Source: Noviherbaspirillum malthae
GTDB lineage: Bacteria > Pseudomonadota > Gammaproteobacteria > Burkholderiales > Burkholderiaceae_D
Length of the DNA: 64,000 bases
Direction of reading: 5' to 3'
NCBI RefSeq assembly: GCF_015352985.1
Contig: NZ_JACYXF010000001.1
Coordinates: 711,306-775,305 of the forward strand
Shown: piece by piece, positions 25,859 through 34,052 of the stretch
Position numbering within the stretch: position 1 is the first letter of the stretch
Layout of the letters: each line of letters opens with the position of its first letter
Notes under the pieces: generated by a model
The model's database searches: none
Seen by the model: only the letters and a program-made list of their open reading frames with translations
What the model was told of the DNA's origin: nothing
Position numbers and translations under genes: made by a program

Positions 25859-26652
25859 TAGAACCCCAGATCGGCAAGCAAGCTGTCAACGTCGTCCTGC
25901 GCCATGGCAACGCCGGGCGCGGCAGGCCCCTGCATCAGTTCCACCGGCTTGGATTCGGCCATGGCCGCCTTGACCTCCGGCGGAGCATTGTCGCGCAGCA
26001 GCTGCGCCAGTTCCTTCTCGGCGGTGCTGGTGATGTGCACGATCTTCTTGATCAGCTGGCCGGTGATGTCCTGGAAGTCCTGGGCCATCATGATGTCGAG
26101 CAGGCGGGCCTTTTCGGATTCGGTGGCTTCCTGCACGACGGCGGCGAACTGCTTCGAGTCGCCGGCCAGTGCCTTGAATTCCTCGATGCCGAGCTTGCCT
26201 TCGAACAGCTGGGCCCACCGGCTTTCCATGTCCTTCGCCTGCTTCTGCAGGGTTTCCTGCTCGGGGATGCAGGTATCGACGGTATTGAGCACCTTGTTGG
26301 CGGCCTGCTCGGTCAGCGAAGCCACATGCTCGAGACGGCCCTGGGCGTCGGTGATCTGGCTGGCGACGTCGGAGAGCGAGCGGTCGTAGCCCAGCTGGCG
26401 CAGCGAGTCGTGCAGCATGCGCACGATGCCGCCGAGTCGCTCGTACATCGACTGGTCTTCAGGGTCCTCCGGATTTCCGGAAATTTCCTGTGCCTGCTGC
26501 ATGTCCTGCTCGGCGCCGGCGGCGAGGGGTTCGTTATCCAGGCTGACTGTTTCCTGCGCGCTTGCAGGGCTTGCAGGGGCGGCGACCGTTTCCGTACGCT
26601 GCGCGGCTACTTCTTCAAACAGGGCTTCAAGATCATCTGCGGCGTCGGTCAT
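25858..26652 (-). CDS. cheZ: CheY-P phosphatase CheZ
   Basis: The 264-residue protein matches CheZ, the phosphatase of phospho-CheY. The catalytic helix reads AQDFQDITGQLIKKIVH, where the conserved Asp and Gln are present, and the C-terminal CheY-binding peptide reads QDDVDSLLADLGF. The N-terminal 70 residues are acidic and variable. The frame is open to 26730, but the ATG at 26652 (MTDAADDLEALF) has an AAGGA site nine bases upstream and looks best. It is followed directly by cheA. Confidence 0.9.
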   Translation of the reverse strand: MTDAADDLEALFEEVAAQRTETVAAPASPASAQETVSLDNEPLAAGAEQDMQQAQEISGNPEDPEDQSMYERLGGIVRMLHDSLRQLGYDRSLSDVASQITDAQGRLEHVASLTEQAANKVLNTVDTCIPEQETLQKQAKDMESRWAQLFEGKLGIEEFKALAGDSKQFAAVVQEATESEKARLLDIMMAQDFQDITGQLIKKIVHITSTAEKELAQLLRDNAPPEVKAAMAESKPVELMQGPAAPGVAMAQDDVDSLLADLGF

Positions 26653-26852
26653 GTCGGTGCATCCTTCATTCGTTGTCAGCTTGTCCATTGTTGGTCGACA
26701 GGCGGTCATGGCGCGGCCGTACCTGCCCATTCACTTGGATTATCAGCTACGAATTTCTTCTGCGCAACATGAACATGAAGACGCTGCGCCGGGCCGCTGC
26801 AAAGTGTTGTCTCGGCCTGCGCAAACTTGCCAATTCGTCTATAAGACGTCGA

Positions 26853-27701
26853 TCAAAGCTCCTTGAGCAGCGAGATCGTCGCCTGGCAAAGCGCATGTTC
26901 CGGCGAGGCGAACGCATCGCAGATGGTCAGGTGGTTCAGGCCGGGCAGGGGTACGTCGCCGCGATGGCTGCCGCTCCATGAGCGCGCGATGAGTTCGGTC
27001 TGGCGCCGGAATTCGTCGGATTCGAGCGCGCCGTAGGCGGTAACGAAGGAAGCCGGATGGCCCTGCGGCATGAATGCCGGCGACAGGGGAGCGATATCGG
27101 CTTCGGTGAGCTTGAGGTCGACGTTGACGAAATCGGCGTGCCTGACCGGTTCGAGGTCGTAGAGGCCGGACATCAGGACGCCGCCCTTGACGAGGTCGGC
27201 CGGCAGGTCGGCGCCGAACACCGGCCAGTGTGCGGCCATCATCATCGCCGCCAGGTGCGCGCCGGCGGAGTGGCCGGCAACCACGATGCGCTTCGGATCG
27301 AAGTCGTACTTTTCCGCGCTCCGGTAGAGCCATGCCAGCGCATGCACCTGCTGCATCACGATCTCGGCGATGCTGGCATGCGGCGCCAGCGTGTAATTGG
27401 TCAGCGCCACATTGAATCCGGCGCGGGTATACGCGGGCACGACGAAGGAAAAATCCGACTTGTCCAGCGAACGCCACCAGCCGCCGTGGATGAAGACCAG
27501 CAGCGGCGCATCGCTGCGGTTGGTGGGGAAGAAGTCCAGGCGCTCGGCGGAGGCTTCGCCGTAGGCGAGATCGAACAGCGCGGCCTGCGAGCGCCGCACC
27601 TGCATCGAATCCTTCAGCCAGCGCGTGAAGATGTAGGGATGATCGGGAATGGAGGCGCGGGCATTGTATTGCTGGCTGTAGTATTCGGCTTGGTTGTCCA
27701 T
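26853..27701 (-). CDS. Alpha/beta hydrolase (esterase/arylformamidase-like)
   Basis: The 282-residue hydrolase has the oxyanion-hole motif VFIHGGWWRSLDKS near residue 70 and the nucleophile elbow AGHSAGAHLAAMM near 143, with an apparent His near the C-terminus (GLNHLTICDAF). The HGGWW block and YYSQQYNAR start resemble kynurenine formamidase-like and HSL-type esterases. No tryptophan-degradation genes are adjacent, so the substrate stays open. The ATG at 27701 gives the expected short N-terminus, although no strong ribosome-binding site is seen; the frame is open to 27761. Confidence 0.82.
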   Translation of the reverse strand: MDNQAEYYSQQYNARASIPDHPYIFTRWLKDSMQVRRSQAALFDLAYGEASAERLDFFPTNRSDAPLLVFIHGGWWRSLDKSDFSFVVPAYTRAGFNVALTNYTLAPHASIAEIVMQQVHALAWLYRSAEKYDFDPKRIVVAGHSAGAHLAAMMMAAHWPVFGADLPADLVKGGVLMSGLYDLEPVRHADFVNVDLKLTEADIAPLSPAFMPQGHPASFVTAYGALESDEFRRQTELIARSWSGSHRGDVPLPGLNHLTICDAFASPEHALCQATISLLKEL

Positions 27702-27836
27702 GGGCGTGTCTGCGGTGTTGAAATGGTTATCCGGGCGACAGTTTACCGGGCTTGCCGGCAAATGGCATGGAATGGCCCGGCGATCTGGCCGGTCCGGAGA
27801 TTTGACGGGCCGGGGCCGCCGCCGTACACTGCCGGC

Positions 27837-28050
27837 GTTCTGGTGCCCGCGGATGCGTTCGCGTCCGCAGTTAAACGGGAAACACGAAGCCTCTCAGGCA
27901 TAACGTGTGCTGCCCCCGCAACGGTAAGCAAGCGTCGCTGCAGCAGCCAAGCGCTGATCAGCGACAGACGGCCCTTCAAGCCACTGTGCATCTTCTGCAT
28001 GGGAAGGCTGGCCGATCGATCTTGCCAGCCCGGATACCGGCCGGAATGCT
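27837..28050 (+). promoter_or_regulatory. Cobalamin riboswitch 1 (upstream of cobT)
   Basis: The leader carries the AdoCbl riboswitch core: GGTGCCCGCGG, TTAAACGGGAAACACGAAGCC, GTGCTGCCCCCGCAACGGTA, and the B12 box GCCACTGTGC at 27980-27989. It closes with GGAAGGCTGGCC and CCAGCCCGGATACCGGCC. It lies 75 bases before cobT on the same strand. Adenosylcobalamin binding should repress cobT-cobS-cobC. It is nearly identical to the second riboswitch at 30636. Confidence 0.95.
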
Positions 28051-28065
28051 GCATCGGCGCAGACG

Positions 28066-28100
28066 CGTCCGGTGAGTCACGCCATGCGGACGGGGTTTTT
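28066..28100 (+). terminator. Possible terminator platform of riboswitch 1
   Basis: CGTCCG (28066-28071) can pair with CGGACG (28087-28092), followed by GGG and five T. It stands between the aptamer and the cobT ATG at 28124. It is a candidate ligand-controlled terminator; the 6-bp stem and 15-base loop make it only moderately convincing. Confidence 0.45.
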
Positions 28101-28123
28101 CGCATGCCTTCTCCCAGTTCCTA

Positions 28124-29203
28124 ATGAATGCATTCATGCCGCAGCCCAGCCATCGTCAAGAAGATTCCACGCTCATTCCCCATGTCGAACCCACGGCGGA
28201 TACCGCGCTGTTGACGCAGCTCGACGCCGCCGTCAACAACAAGACCAAGCCGCTCGGCAGTCTCGGCATGCTCGAAACGCTGGCCCGCCAGATCGGCCTG
28301 GTCCAGCGCACCGTTCATCCACGCATCACATCGCCGGCGATTCTTGTATTCGCCGGCGACCACGGCGTGGTCGCGGAAAAGGTGTCGCCCTATCCGCAGG
28401 ACGTGACCTGGCAGATGGTGGAAAACTTTCTCGGCGGCGGAGCGGCGATCAATGTCTTTGCTCGCCAGAACGGATGCGCGCTGCAGGTGATCGACGCTGG
28501 CGTCAACCATGATTTCGGAGAGCGCGCCGGATTGGTGGGCCGAAAGGTGGCGCATGGCACCCGCAACTTCATGCGCGAAGCGGCGATGACGCCGGAGCAG
28601 TGCAGCCTTGCGATCCGGCACGGCATTGAGCTGGTCGCTGGTCTGGAAGGCAATGTGCTCGGCTTCGGCGAAATGGGCATCGGCAATACCAGTGCCGCCG
28701 CCGCCCTGATGCACAGGCTAACCGGCGCGCCGCTCAAGGAATGCGTCGGCGCCGGGGCAGGCCTGTCGGAGGAGGGCATCGCCCATAAACTGAAAGTGCT
28801 GCAGCGGGCCGTCGAATTGCATGCGCAGGCAAAAGAGCCGCTGGATATTCTCGCCGCACTGGGCGGCTTCGAAATCGCCATGATGACCGGCGCCATGCTG
28901 GCCGCCGCAAGGCGGCGCATGGTGCTGCTGATCGACGGCTTCATCGTCACCAGTGCCTTGCTGGCGGCGGCCAGGCTGCAGCCGGCGATACTCGACTATT
29001 GCGTCTTCTCCCACTGCTCGGACGAGCGCGGCCACACCAGCATGCTCGAGCATCTCGGCGCGCGCCCCTTGCTGCAGCTCGGCCTGCGGCTCGGCGAGGG
29101 CAGCGGCTGCGCACTGGCCCTGCCGCTGCTGCATGCGGCCGTCAACTTCCTCAACGACATGGCTACCTTCGAATCAGCCCAGGTCAGCGGCAAGGACGAC
29201 TGA
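28124..29203 (+). CDS. cobT: Nicotinate-nucleotide-dimethylbenzimidazole phosphoribosyltransferase
   Basis: The 359-residue enzyme transfers phosphoribose to 5,6-dimethylbenzimidazole, giving alpha-ribazole phosphate for the lower loop of B12. Motifs are NKTKPLGSLGMLETLARQ near residue 40, ILVFAGDHGVVAEKVSPYP near 75, and GEMGIGNTSAAAAL near 185. The C-terminal SHCSDERGHTSMLEHLGARP block is typical. It is the first gene of the cobT-cobS-cobC unit under riboswitch 1, and cobS follows three bases after its stop. Confidence 0.95.
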   Translation: MNAFMPQPSHRQEDSTLIPHVEPTADTALLTQLDAAVNNKTKPLGSLGMLETLARQIGLVQRTVHPRITSPAILVFAGDHGVVAEKVSPYPQDVTWQMVENFLGGGAAINVFARQNGCALQVIDAGVNHDFGERAGLVGRKVAHGTRNFMREAAMTPEQCSLAIRHGIELVAGLEGNVLGFGEMGIGNTSAAAALMHRLTGAPLKECVGAGAGLSEEGIAHKLKVLQRAVELHAQAKEPLDILAALGGFEIAMMTGAMLAAARRRMVLLIDGFIVTSALLAAARLQPAILDYCVFSHCSDERGHTSMLEHLGARPLLQLGLRLGEGSGCALALPLLHAAVNFLNDMATFESAQVSGKDD

Positions 29204-29206
29204 GCG

Positions 29207-30013
29207 ATGCAGCCGACCGGCGTCCGCCCCGACTCGCTTGCTATGCGCTGCCTGCATCAGCTGCGCCTGTTCTTCATCGCGCTGCAGTTCTTCACACGCC
29301 TGCCGATTCCGCGCTGGGTCGGTTTCGAACCGGAATGGCTGCAGCATGCAAGCCGGTATTTCCCGGCGGTCGGCATCGTGGTCGGCTCTTTCGCCGCGGG
29401 CGCCTATGCGCTGGCGGCCCTGGTGCTGCCGCAGACCGTGGCGGTGCTGCTGTCGACCATCGCCGGCATTTACCTGACGGGTGCTTTCCATGAAGACGGT
29501 TTCGCCGATACCTGCGACGGCCTGGGCGGCGGCATGACGCGTGAGCGGGTGCTGCAGATCATGAGCGACTCCCGCATCGGCGCCTATGGCGCGATCGGCA
29601 TCGGGCTGCTGCTGGCGCTGAAATGCGCGGCGCTGGCCTACCTGCCGTTCCATCTCCTGATCGCGGGGCTGCTGCTCGGCCATCCCGTGTCGCGTCTGAT
29701 GGCAACGGCACTGATCTGGCGGCTCGAGTATGTGAAGGGGGAAGGCAAGGCCAAGCCGCTCGCGCAGCGCATGTCGCATGCGGAATTCATGATTGCGGCG
29801 GCGTTCGCGCTGTTGCCGGCGATCGTCCTGCTATGGCTCGGCTGGCTGGCATGGCCGGCCCTGCTGGCTGCGCTGCTGGCCATGGCGTGCAGCGCAGCGT
29901 GGCTGGCGCGCAAGTTCGTGCGCCGCATCGGCGGCTATACCGGCGACTGCCTTGGCGCGGTGCAGCAGGTGTGCGAGGTTTCCTGCTACCTGGCATTGCT
30001 GGCGACGGTCTGA
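29207..30013 (+). CDS. cobS: Adenosylcobinamide-GDP ribazoletransferase (cobalamin synthase)
   Basis: The 268-residue integral membrane enzyme joins adenosylcobinamide-GDP to alpha-ribazole (phosphate). The conserved acidic motif GAFHEDGFADTCDGLGGG lies near residue 88, followed by SDSRIGAYGAIG. Several hydrophobic helices surround it. Start ATG 29207 follows cobT by three bases. The next gene, cobC, begins five bases after its stop. Confidence 0.94.
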   Translation: MQPTGVRPDSLAMRCLHQLRLFFIALQFFTRLPIPRWVGFEPEWLQHASRYFPAVGIVVGSFAAGAYALAALVLPQTVAVLLSTIAGIYLTGAFHEDGFADTCDGLGGGMTRERVLQIMSDSRIGAYGAIGIGLLLALKCAALAYLPFHLLIAGLLLGHPVSRLMATALIWRLEYVKGEGKAKPLAQRMSHAEFMIAAAFALLPAIVLLWLGWLAWPALLAALLAMACSAAWLARKFVRRIGGYTGDCLGAVQQVCEVSCYLALLATV

Positions 30014-30018
30014 ACGGC

Positions 30019-30567
30019 ATGCGTCTATTCCTCCTGCGCCACGGCAAGCCCGACGTCGCTTCCGGACTTTGCTACGGCAGCACCGACCTCGCCGTGTCAG
30101 GCGAGGAACAGGAGCGCGTCATCGATACGGTATTGCCCTTGCTCCCGCGCGACATGCCGATTTACGCCAGCCCGCTGAGGCGCTGCCGCGAACTGGCCGT
30201 TGCGCTTGCCGAACGCCTTGAAGCGCCTATGCCCGTGATCGATGCGCGGCTTGCGGAAATGCACTTCGGCGCATGGGAAATGCGGTCCTGGGACCAGATT
30301 CCGCGCAGGGAGGTCGATGCCTGGGCGACAGACTTGGCGGGCTACCGGCCGGGCGGCGGCGAGAGCGTGTTCGATGTGGCGACCCGGGTGAGCGGCTTCC
30401 ATGCCGACCTGCTGTCCGGCGTGAGCGATGCCGTCATCGTCGCCCATGCCGGAACCATGCGGCTCCTGAAGGAATGCGTCAAGGGTGGTTCGCCTCGCGA
30501 CCTGGCATTGCGGGCGGCACGGAGCCGGCATGAGATTGCCTACGGAGAACTCCTAATCTTGGAATAG
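30019..30567 (+). CDS. cobC: Alpha-ribazole phosphatase (histidine phosphatase family)
   Basis: The 182-residue enzyme belongs to the phosphoglycerate mutase-like fold. The catalytic motif is LLRHGKPDVASG near residue 6, with ASPLRRCRELA near 52 and the second His in VAHAGTMRLL near 140. It removes the phosphate from alpha-ribazole-5'-P or adenosylcobalamin-5'-P (Salmonella CobC nomenclature). The frame is open far upstream, but the ATG at 30019 immediately after cobS gives the canonical start with RHG at the N-terminus. Confidence 0.9.
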   Translation: MRLFLLRHGKPDVASGLCYGSTDLAVSGEEQERVIDTVLPLLPRDMPIYASPLRRCRELAVALAERLEAPMPVIDARLAEMHFGAWEMRSWDQIPRREVDAWATDLAGYRPGGGESVFDVATRVSGFHADLLSGVSDAVIVAHAGTMRLLKECVKGGSPRDLALRAARSRHEIAYGELLILE

Positions 30568-30945
30568 GACGCAGGGCCGGCTGCTACACGCCTTTCATGT
30601 TGTCGCCGGTTACTGCAAGCCTTACAATAGCCGGGTTTTGGTGCCCGCGGATGCATTCGCGTCCGCAGTTAAACGGGAAACACGAAGCCCTTCAGGCATA
30701 ACGTGTGCTGCCCCCGCAACGGTAAGCAAGCGTCGCTGCAACAGTGTCAAGCGCTGAACAGCGACAGACGGCCCTCTCAAGCCACTGTGCGTTTTTGCAT
30801 GGGAAGGCTGGCCGATCGACCTTGCCAGCCCGGATACCGGCCAGAACAGGTGAAAGCCGCCGGACAGGGAGAGTCATTCGTTCGGCGCTTTCGTTCAATC
30901 CGGCTTGCGGGGAAGCAGGCCGGTTGTCAATCACTGGAAATTCAC
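30568..30945. other. 378-base leader gap before btuB
   Basis: The gap between cobC and btuB contains riboswitch 2 (30636-30850). The 95 bases after it include CCGGCTTGC and GCAGGCCGG (about 30900-30924), an imperfect hairpin that could be its expression platform; a typical T-run is absent. Confidence 0.6.
30636..30850 (+). promoter_or_regulatory. Cobalamin riboswitch 2 (upstream of btuB)
   Basis: This second AdoCbl aptamer has the same elements as the first: TTAAACGGGAAACACGAAGCC, GTGCTGCCCCCGCAACGGTA, B12 box GCCACTGTGC at 30781-30790 and CCAGCCCGGATACCGGCC. By eye it differs from riboswitch 1 at only a small fraction of positions, so the two look like a recent duplication. It ends 95 bases before the btuB ATG. 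No terminator-like T-run lies between, so control may act on translation initiation. It should regulate btuB and perhaps the whole downstream run. Confidence 0.95.
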
Positions 30946-32811
30946 ATGATCTCATCCGTATCCCTGGGCCGCCCGGCCGCAGGCAAGCCCCTCGCCATGG
31001 CGCTCGCCATCGGCACGCTCTTTTCCGTTCCCGCCGCCTTCGCACAAGACAGAAAACTCGAGTCGGTGGTGGTGACCGCGAACCGCACGCCGCAGATCGC
31101 AACCGAAGTGCTGAGCGACAATATCGTCATCAGCGCCGAAGACATTGCCAAGTCGGGGCGCACTTCGCTCATCGACGTCCTGCAGCGCCAGCGCGGCATC
31201 GAAGTCGTCCGCAACGGCGGACCCGGCACCAGTTCGTCGGTATTCCTGAGGGGAACGGACAACAAACAGAACATCGTCCTGGTCGACGGCGTGCGCGTCG
31301 GCTCGTCCACCAGCGGCGGCGCCAGCTGGGCAGGCATTCCGCTGTCGCAGATCGACCGCGTGGAAGTCGTCTATGGCCCGCTCAGCACCATGTACGGCGC
31401 CGATGCGGTCGGCGGCGTGATCCAGATCTTCACCAAGAAAGGCGACGGCCCGCCGGTGCCCACGGTATCGGCAGGCATCGGCAGCTACCGCACCTACAAC
31501 CTCGAAGCCGGCGTCTCGGGTTCCAGCAGCGGCTTCCGCTATGCGCTGCGGGCCTCGCATGAAGAGTCCGACGGCTTCTCCTCCACCCGGCGCGGCGCGA
31601 GCGGTTTCAATCCCGACCGCGACGGTTACGACAACGACAGCGCAAGCGGCCAGTTCAGTCTCGAGCTGGCCAAGGGTCATGAGATCGGCGTCAACTTCCT
31701 GCACAGCGACCTGAAATCGCAGTTCGACAACAACGCTGCATTCGACGACCGCATCCAGTCCAAAGTCTCGACCATCGGCGCCTACAGCAGGAACCAGATC
31801 CTGCCCAACTGGACCAGCCAGGTGATGGTGTCGCAGTCGCAGGACAAGGGCCTGAACACCACGCGCACCGGCAGCACGCATTTCGACACCAAGCAGCAGC
31901 AGGTGAGCTGGCAAAACAACTTCAGCGTCTTCACCACCGATGTGGTGCAGCTGATCGCCGAGCACCGCCGCGAGGAAGTCGATTCCAGCACCACCGAACT
32001 GAACCGGTCGCGCACGACCAACTCCATCGCCGCCGGCTATCAGCTCAAGCGCGGCGCGCATCTCGCCGCGGCCAGCATCCGCAATGACGACAACTCCCAG
32101 TTCGGCTCGCACGTTACAGGCAGCCTGTCCTACGGCTACCGCCTGACCAGCGCCCTGCGCACCAATGCCAGCATCGGCACCAGCTTCCGCGCGCCGACCT
32201 TCAACGATCTGTACTTCCCGGGCTTCGGCTTCGCCGACAACCGTCCCGAGAAGGGGCGCAATGCCGAAGTTGGGCTTTATTACGAGGACGGAAAGTCGAC
32301 CTACAGCGCGGTGTATTACCACAACCGCCTGACGGACCTGCTGGTCAGCACGCCGGTGTGCCCGGTCGAGCAGGCGACCCATCCGTTCGGCTGCGCCTAC
32401 AACGTCAACGAGGCCCTGCTCACCGGCGTGACCCTCGGCGCCAAGACGGCCGTCGGCAGCTTCAACCTCGGCGCGTCGCTGGATTTCCAGAACCCGAAGG
32501 ATGAAACCACCGGCCGCCAGCTGGCGCGCCGTTCGAAGCGGCACGGCACGCTGTCGCTCGACCATACGGCAGGCAAGCTGACCACCGGCGGCGACATCGT
32601 CTTCTCGGCGGAACGTTTCGACGATGCCAGCAACCGCACCCGCCTGGGTGGTTACGGCATTCTCAACCTCTTTGCAAACTATGAGGTCGCGCCCAACTGG
32701 TCGCTGTTTGCGCGCTGGAACAATGTGCTGGACAAGGACTATGAGCTGGCGAGGAACTACAATACCGCCGGGTCCAACGTCTTCGTCGGCATCCGTTACG
32801 GCATCCGCTAG
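30946..32811 (+). CDS. btuB: TonB-dependent vitamin B12 outer-membrane receptor BtuB
   Basis: The 621-residue protein has a signal peptide (MALAIGTLFSVPAAFAQD), a TonB-box-like ESVVVTANR, a plug domain (about 40-160, with FLRGTDNKQNIVLVDGVRVG and YGADAVGGVIQIFTKK) and a C-terminal beta-barrel ending in a terminal aromatic-rich strand (FVGIRYGIR). It imports corrinoids across the outer membrane. Riboswitch 2 directly upstream identifies B12 as the ligand. The open frame extends into the riboswitch, but the ATG at 30946 gives the proper signal peptide. Confidence 0.94.
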   Translation: MISSVSLGRPAAGKPLAMALAIGTLFSVPAAFAQDRKLESVVVTANRTPQIATEVLSDNIVISAEDIAKSGRTSLIDVLQRQRGIEVVRNGGPGTSSSVFLRGTDNKQNIVLVDGVRVGSSTSGGASWAGIPLSQIDRVEVVYGPLSTMYGADAVGGVIQIFTKKGDGPPVPTVSAGIGSYRTYNLEAGVSGSSSGFRYALRASHEESDGFSSTRRGASGFNPDRDGYDNDSASGQFSLELAKGHEIGVNFLHSDLKSQFDNNAAFDDRIQSKVSTIGAYSRNQILPNWTSQVMVSQSQDKGLNTTRTGSTHFDTKQQQVSWQNNFSVFTTDVVQLIAEHRREEVDSSTTELNRSRTTNSIAAGYQLKRGAHLAAASIRNDDNSQFGSHVTGSLSYGYRLTSALRTNASIGTSFRAPTFNDLYFPGFGFADNRPEKGRNAEVGLYYEDGKSTYSAVYYHNRLTDLLVSTPVCPVEQATHPFGCAYNVNEALLTGVTLGAKTAVGSFNLGASLDFQNPKDETTGRQLARRSKRHGTLSLDHTAGKLTTGGDIVFSAERFDDASNRTRLGGYGILNLFANYEVAPNWSLFARWNNVLDKDYELARNYNTAGSNVFVGIRYGIR

Positions 32812-32831
32812 TTCATCGAAAGCAGCTCAAC

Positions 32832-33869
32832 GTGCATAGCAGCGTCCTCATCCTCCCATCCTTCCGCGAGCGCCGGCGCGCGGTGGCCATCCTGGCGATG
32901 CTGGGCGCTGCGGGCCTGGCTTGCATCCTGTTCGCCTGCGCGATCGGTTCGGTATCGCTGTCGGCCGGCGAACTGTTCGGCGCGCTCGGCGAACTGCTGC
33001 GCGGCAAGCCGGAGTCGCTGGCGGCGACGCTGCTGGAACTGCGCCTAGGCCGTGCGCTGTCGGCCTTCGTCACCGGCGCCACGCTGGCCCTGGCCGGGGT
33101 GATGATGCAGGCGCTGCTGCGCAATCCGCTTGCCGATCCCTATGTGCTCGGCGTCTCCGGCGGCGCCGCGGTCGGCGCGCTGGCCGCCATCCTGTTCATG
33201 GCAGCGGCCTGGGTAGTTGATGTAGCAGCTTTCGGCGGCGCCATCGCGGTGGCCATGCTCCTGCTGCTGCTGGCCAGGCGCGACCTGCGCGGCAGCGGCG
33301 GCGACGGCAATGCGCCGATGCTGCTGCTGACCGGCGTCATCGTCGCCTCCGGCTGCGGGGCGCTGGTCACGCTGATGCTTTCCATCGCGCCCGACAACCG
33401 GCTGCGCGGCATGGTGTTCTGGCTGATCGGCGACTTGTCGGCCACCCAGCTGCGCTGGCTGCCCTGGCTGATCTGGTCGGGCGCGCTGGTCTTTGCCATC
33501 CGTGTCGCCCGTGCGATCAACGTCATGGCACTGCATGCGGAAGCGGCAGCCACGCTTGGCATCTCGGTCGCGCGCCTGCGCCAGGGCTTGTTCCTGAGCT
33601 CGGCGCTGTTGACGGCGAGTGCGGTCAGCAGCGCCGGCAGCATCGGCTTCGTCGGCCTGATCGTGCCGCATGCCTGCCGCTTCGCCTGGGGGCCGGATCA
33701 TCGCCTGCTGCTGCCGGCGGCGACGCTGGCGGGGGGGAGTTTCCTGGTGCTGGCGGATACGCTTGCGCGCACGGTGATCGCGCCGCAGCAGCTGCCGGTA
33801 GGCGTAATCACGGCGCTGATCGGGGTGCCGGTGTTTTTGGTGCAGTTGCATCAGCTGTATAGGAGGTGA
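32832..33869 (+). CDS. btuC: Cobalamin ABC transporter permease (BtuC/FecCD family)
   Basis: The 345-residue FecCD-type permease has about ten membrane helices. Visible family motifs are RLGRALSAFVTGATLALAG near 75, QALLRNPLADPYVLGVSGGA near 95, and the C-terminal GSIGFVGLIVPHACRF near 275. It imports corrinoid from the periplasm with BtuD and a BtuF. The start is GTG at 32832; an internal ATG would remove the first helix. It lies 20 bases after btuB. A repeat-bearing gap of 183 bases separates it from btuD. Confidence 0.92.
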   Translation: MHSSVLILPSFRERRRAVAILAMLGAAGLACILFACAIGSVSLSAGELFGALGELLRGKPESLAATLLELRLGRALSAFVTGATLALAGVMMQALLRNPLADPYVLGVSGGAAVGALAAILFMAAAWVVDVAAFGGAIAVAMLLLLLARRDLRGSGGDGNAPMLLLTGVIVASGCGALVTLMLSIAPDNRLRGMVFWLIGDLSATQLRWLPWLIWSGALVFAIRVARAINVMALHAEAAATLGISVARLRQGLFLSSALLTASAVSSAGSIGFVGLIVPHACRFAWGPDHRLLLPAATLAGGSFLVLADTLARTVIAPQQLPVGVITALIGVPVFLVQLHQLYRR

Positions 33870-33912
33870 GGGGTGCAAGCACCTAATTCTGGCCGCAGGG
33901 CTGCGCTCCGAT

Positions 33913-34032
33913 ACTCCCTCCCCTTCAAGGGGAGGGCTGGGGTGAGGATGGGGTTATGTCTCGATGAAAGAACATTTCTTTATGCTAAAACAACCCATCC
34001 CCACCCTAACCCTCCCCTTGAAGGGGAGGGAA
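33913..34032. repeat. Inverted pair of family A repeats between btuC and btuD
   Basis: The left copy (33913-33956) reads CTCCCTCCCCTTCAAGGGGAGGG and continues GCTGGGGTGAGGATGGGG; the right copy (33991-34032) is its inverted match, with CCCATCCCCACCCTAACC and CCCCTTGAAGGGGAGGG. A 34-base AT-richer spacer lies between. It is the same arrangement as at 3071-3167 and again sits inside an operon-like run, so read-through must occur or a second promoter is needed for btuD onward. Confidence 0.8.
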
Positions 34033-34052
34033 TAAGCTGGAATGGCTAGCGT

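Larger units (their letters stand above)
27702..28123. other. 422-base leader gap before cobT
   Basis: The gap between the divergent hydrolase start and cobT holds the cobalamin riboswitch (27837-28050) and its possible terminator (28066-28100). The first 130 bases should carry divergent promoters, but I could not assign convincing -35/-10 elements. An open frame on the minus strand across the riboswitch is not credible. Confidence 0.6.

Noticed and set aside
27743..28105. 120-residue minus-strand frame over riboswitch 1
   Set aside because: It covers a structured riboswitch with a B12 box. A gene here is not credible.
30952..32565. 537-residue open frame antisense to btuB
   Set aside because: The btuB plug and barrel are intact on the plus strand; the antisense product has shadow composition.
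3071..34032. CRISPR array from the repeated GC-rich elements
   Set aside because: Copies are far apart, inverted relative to each other and have no regular spacers or cas genes.
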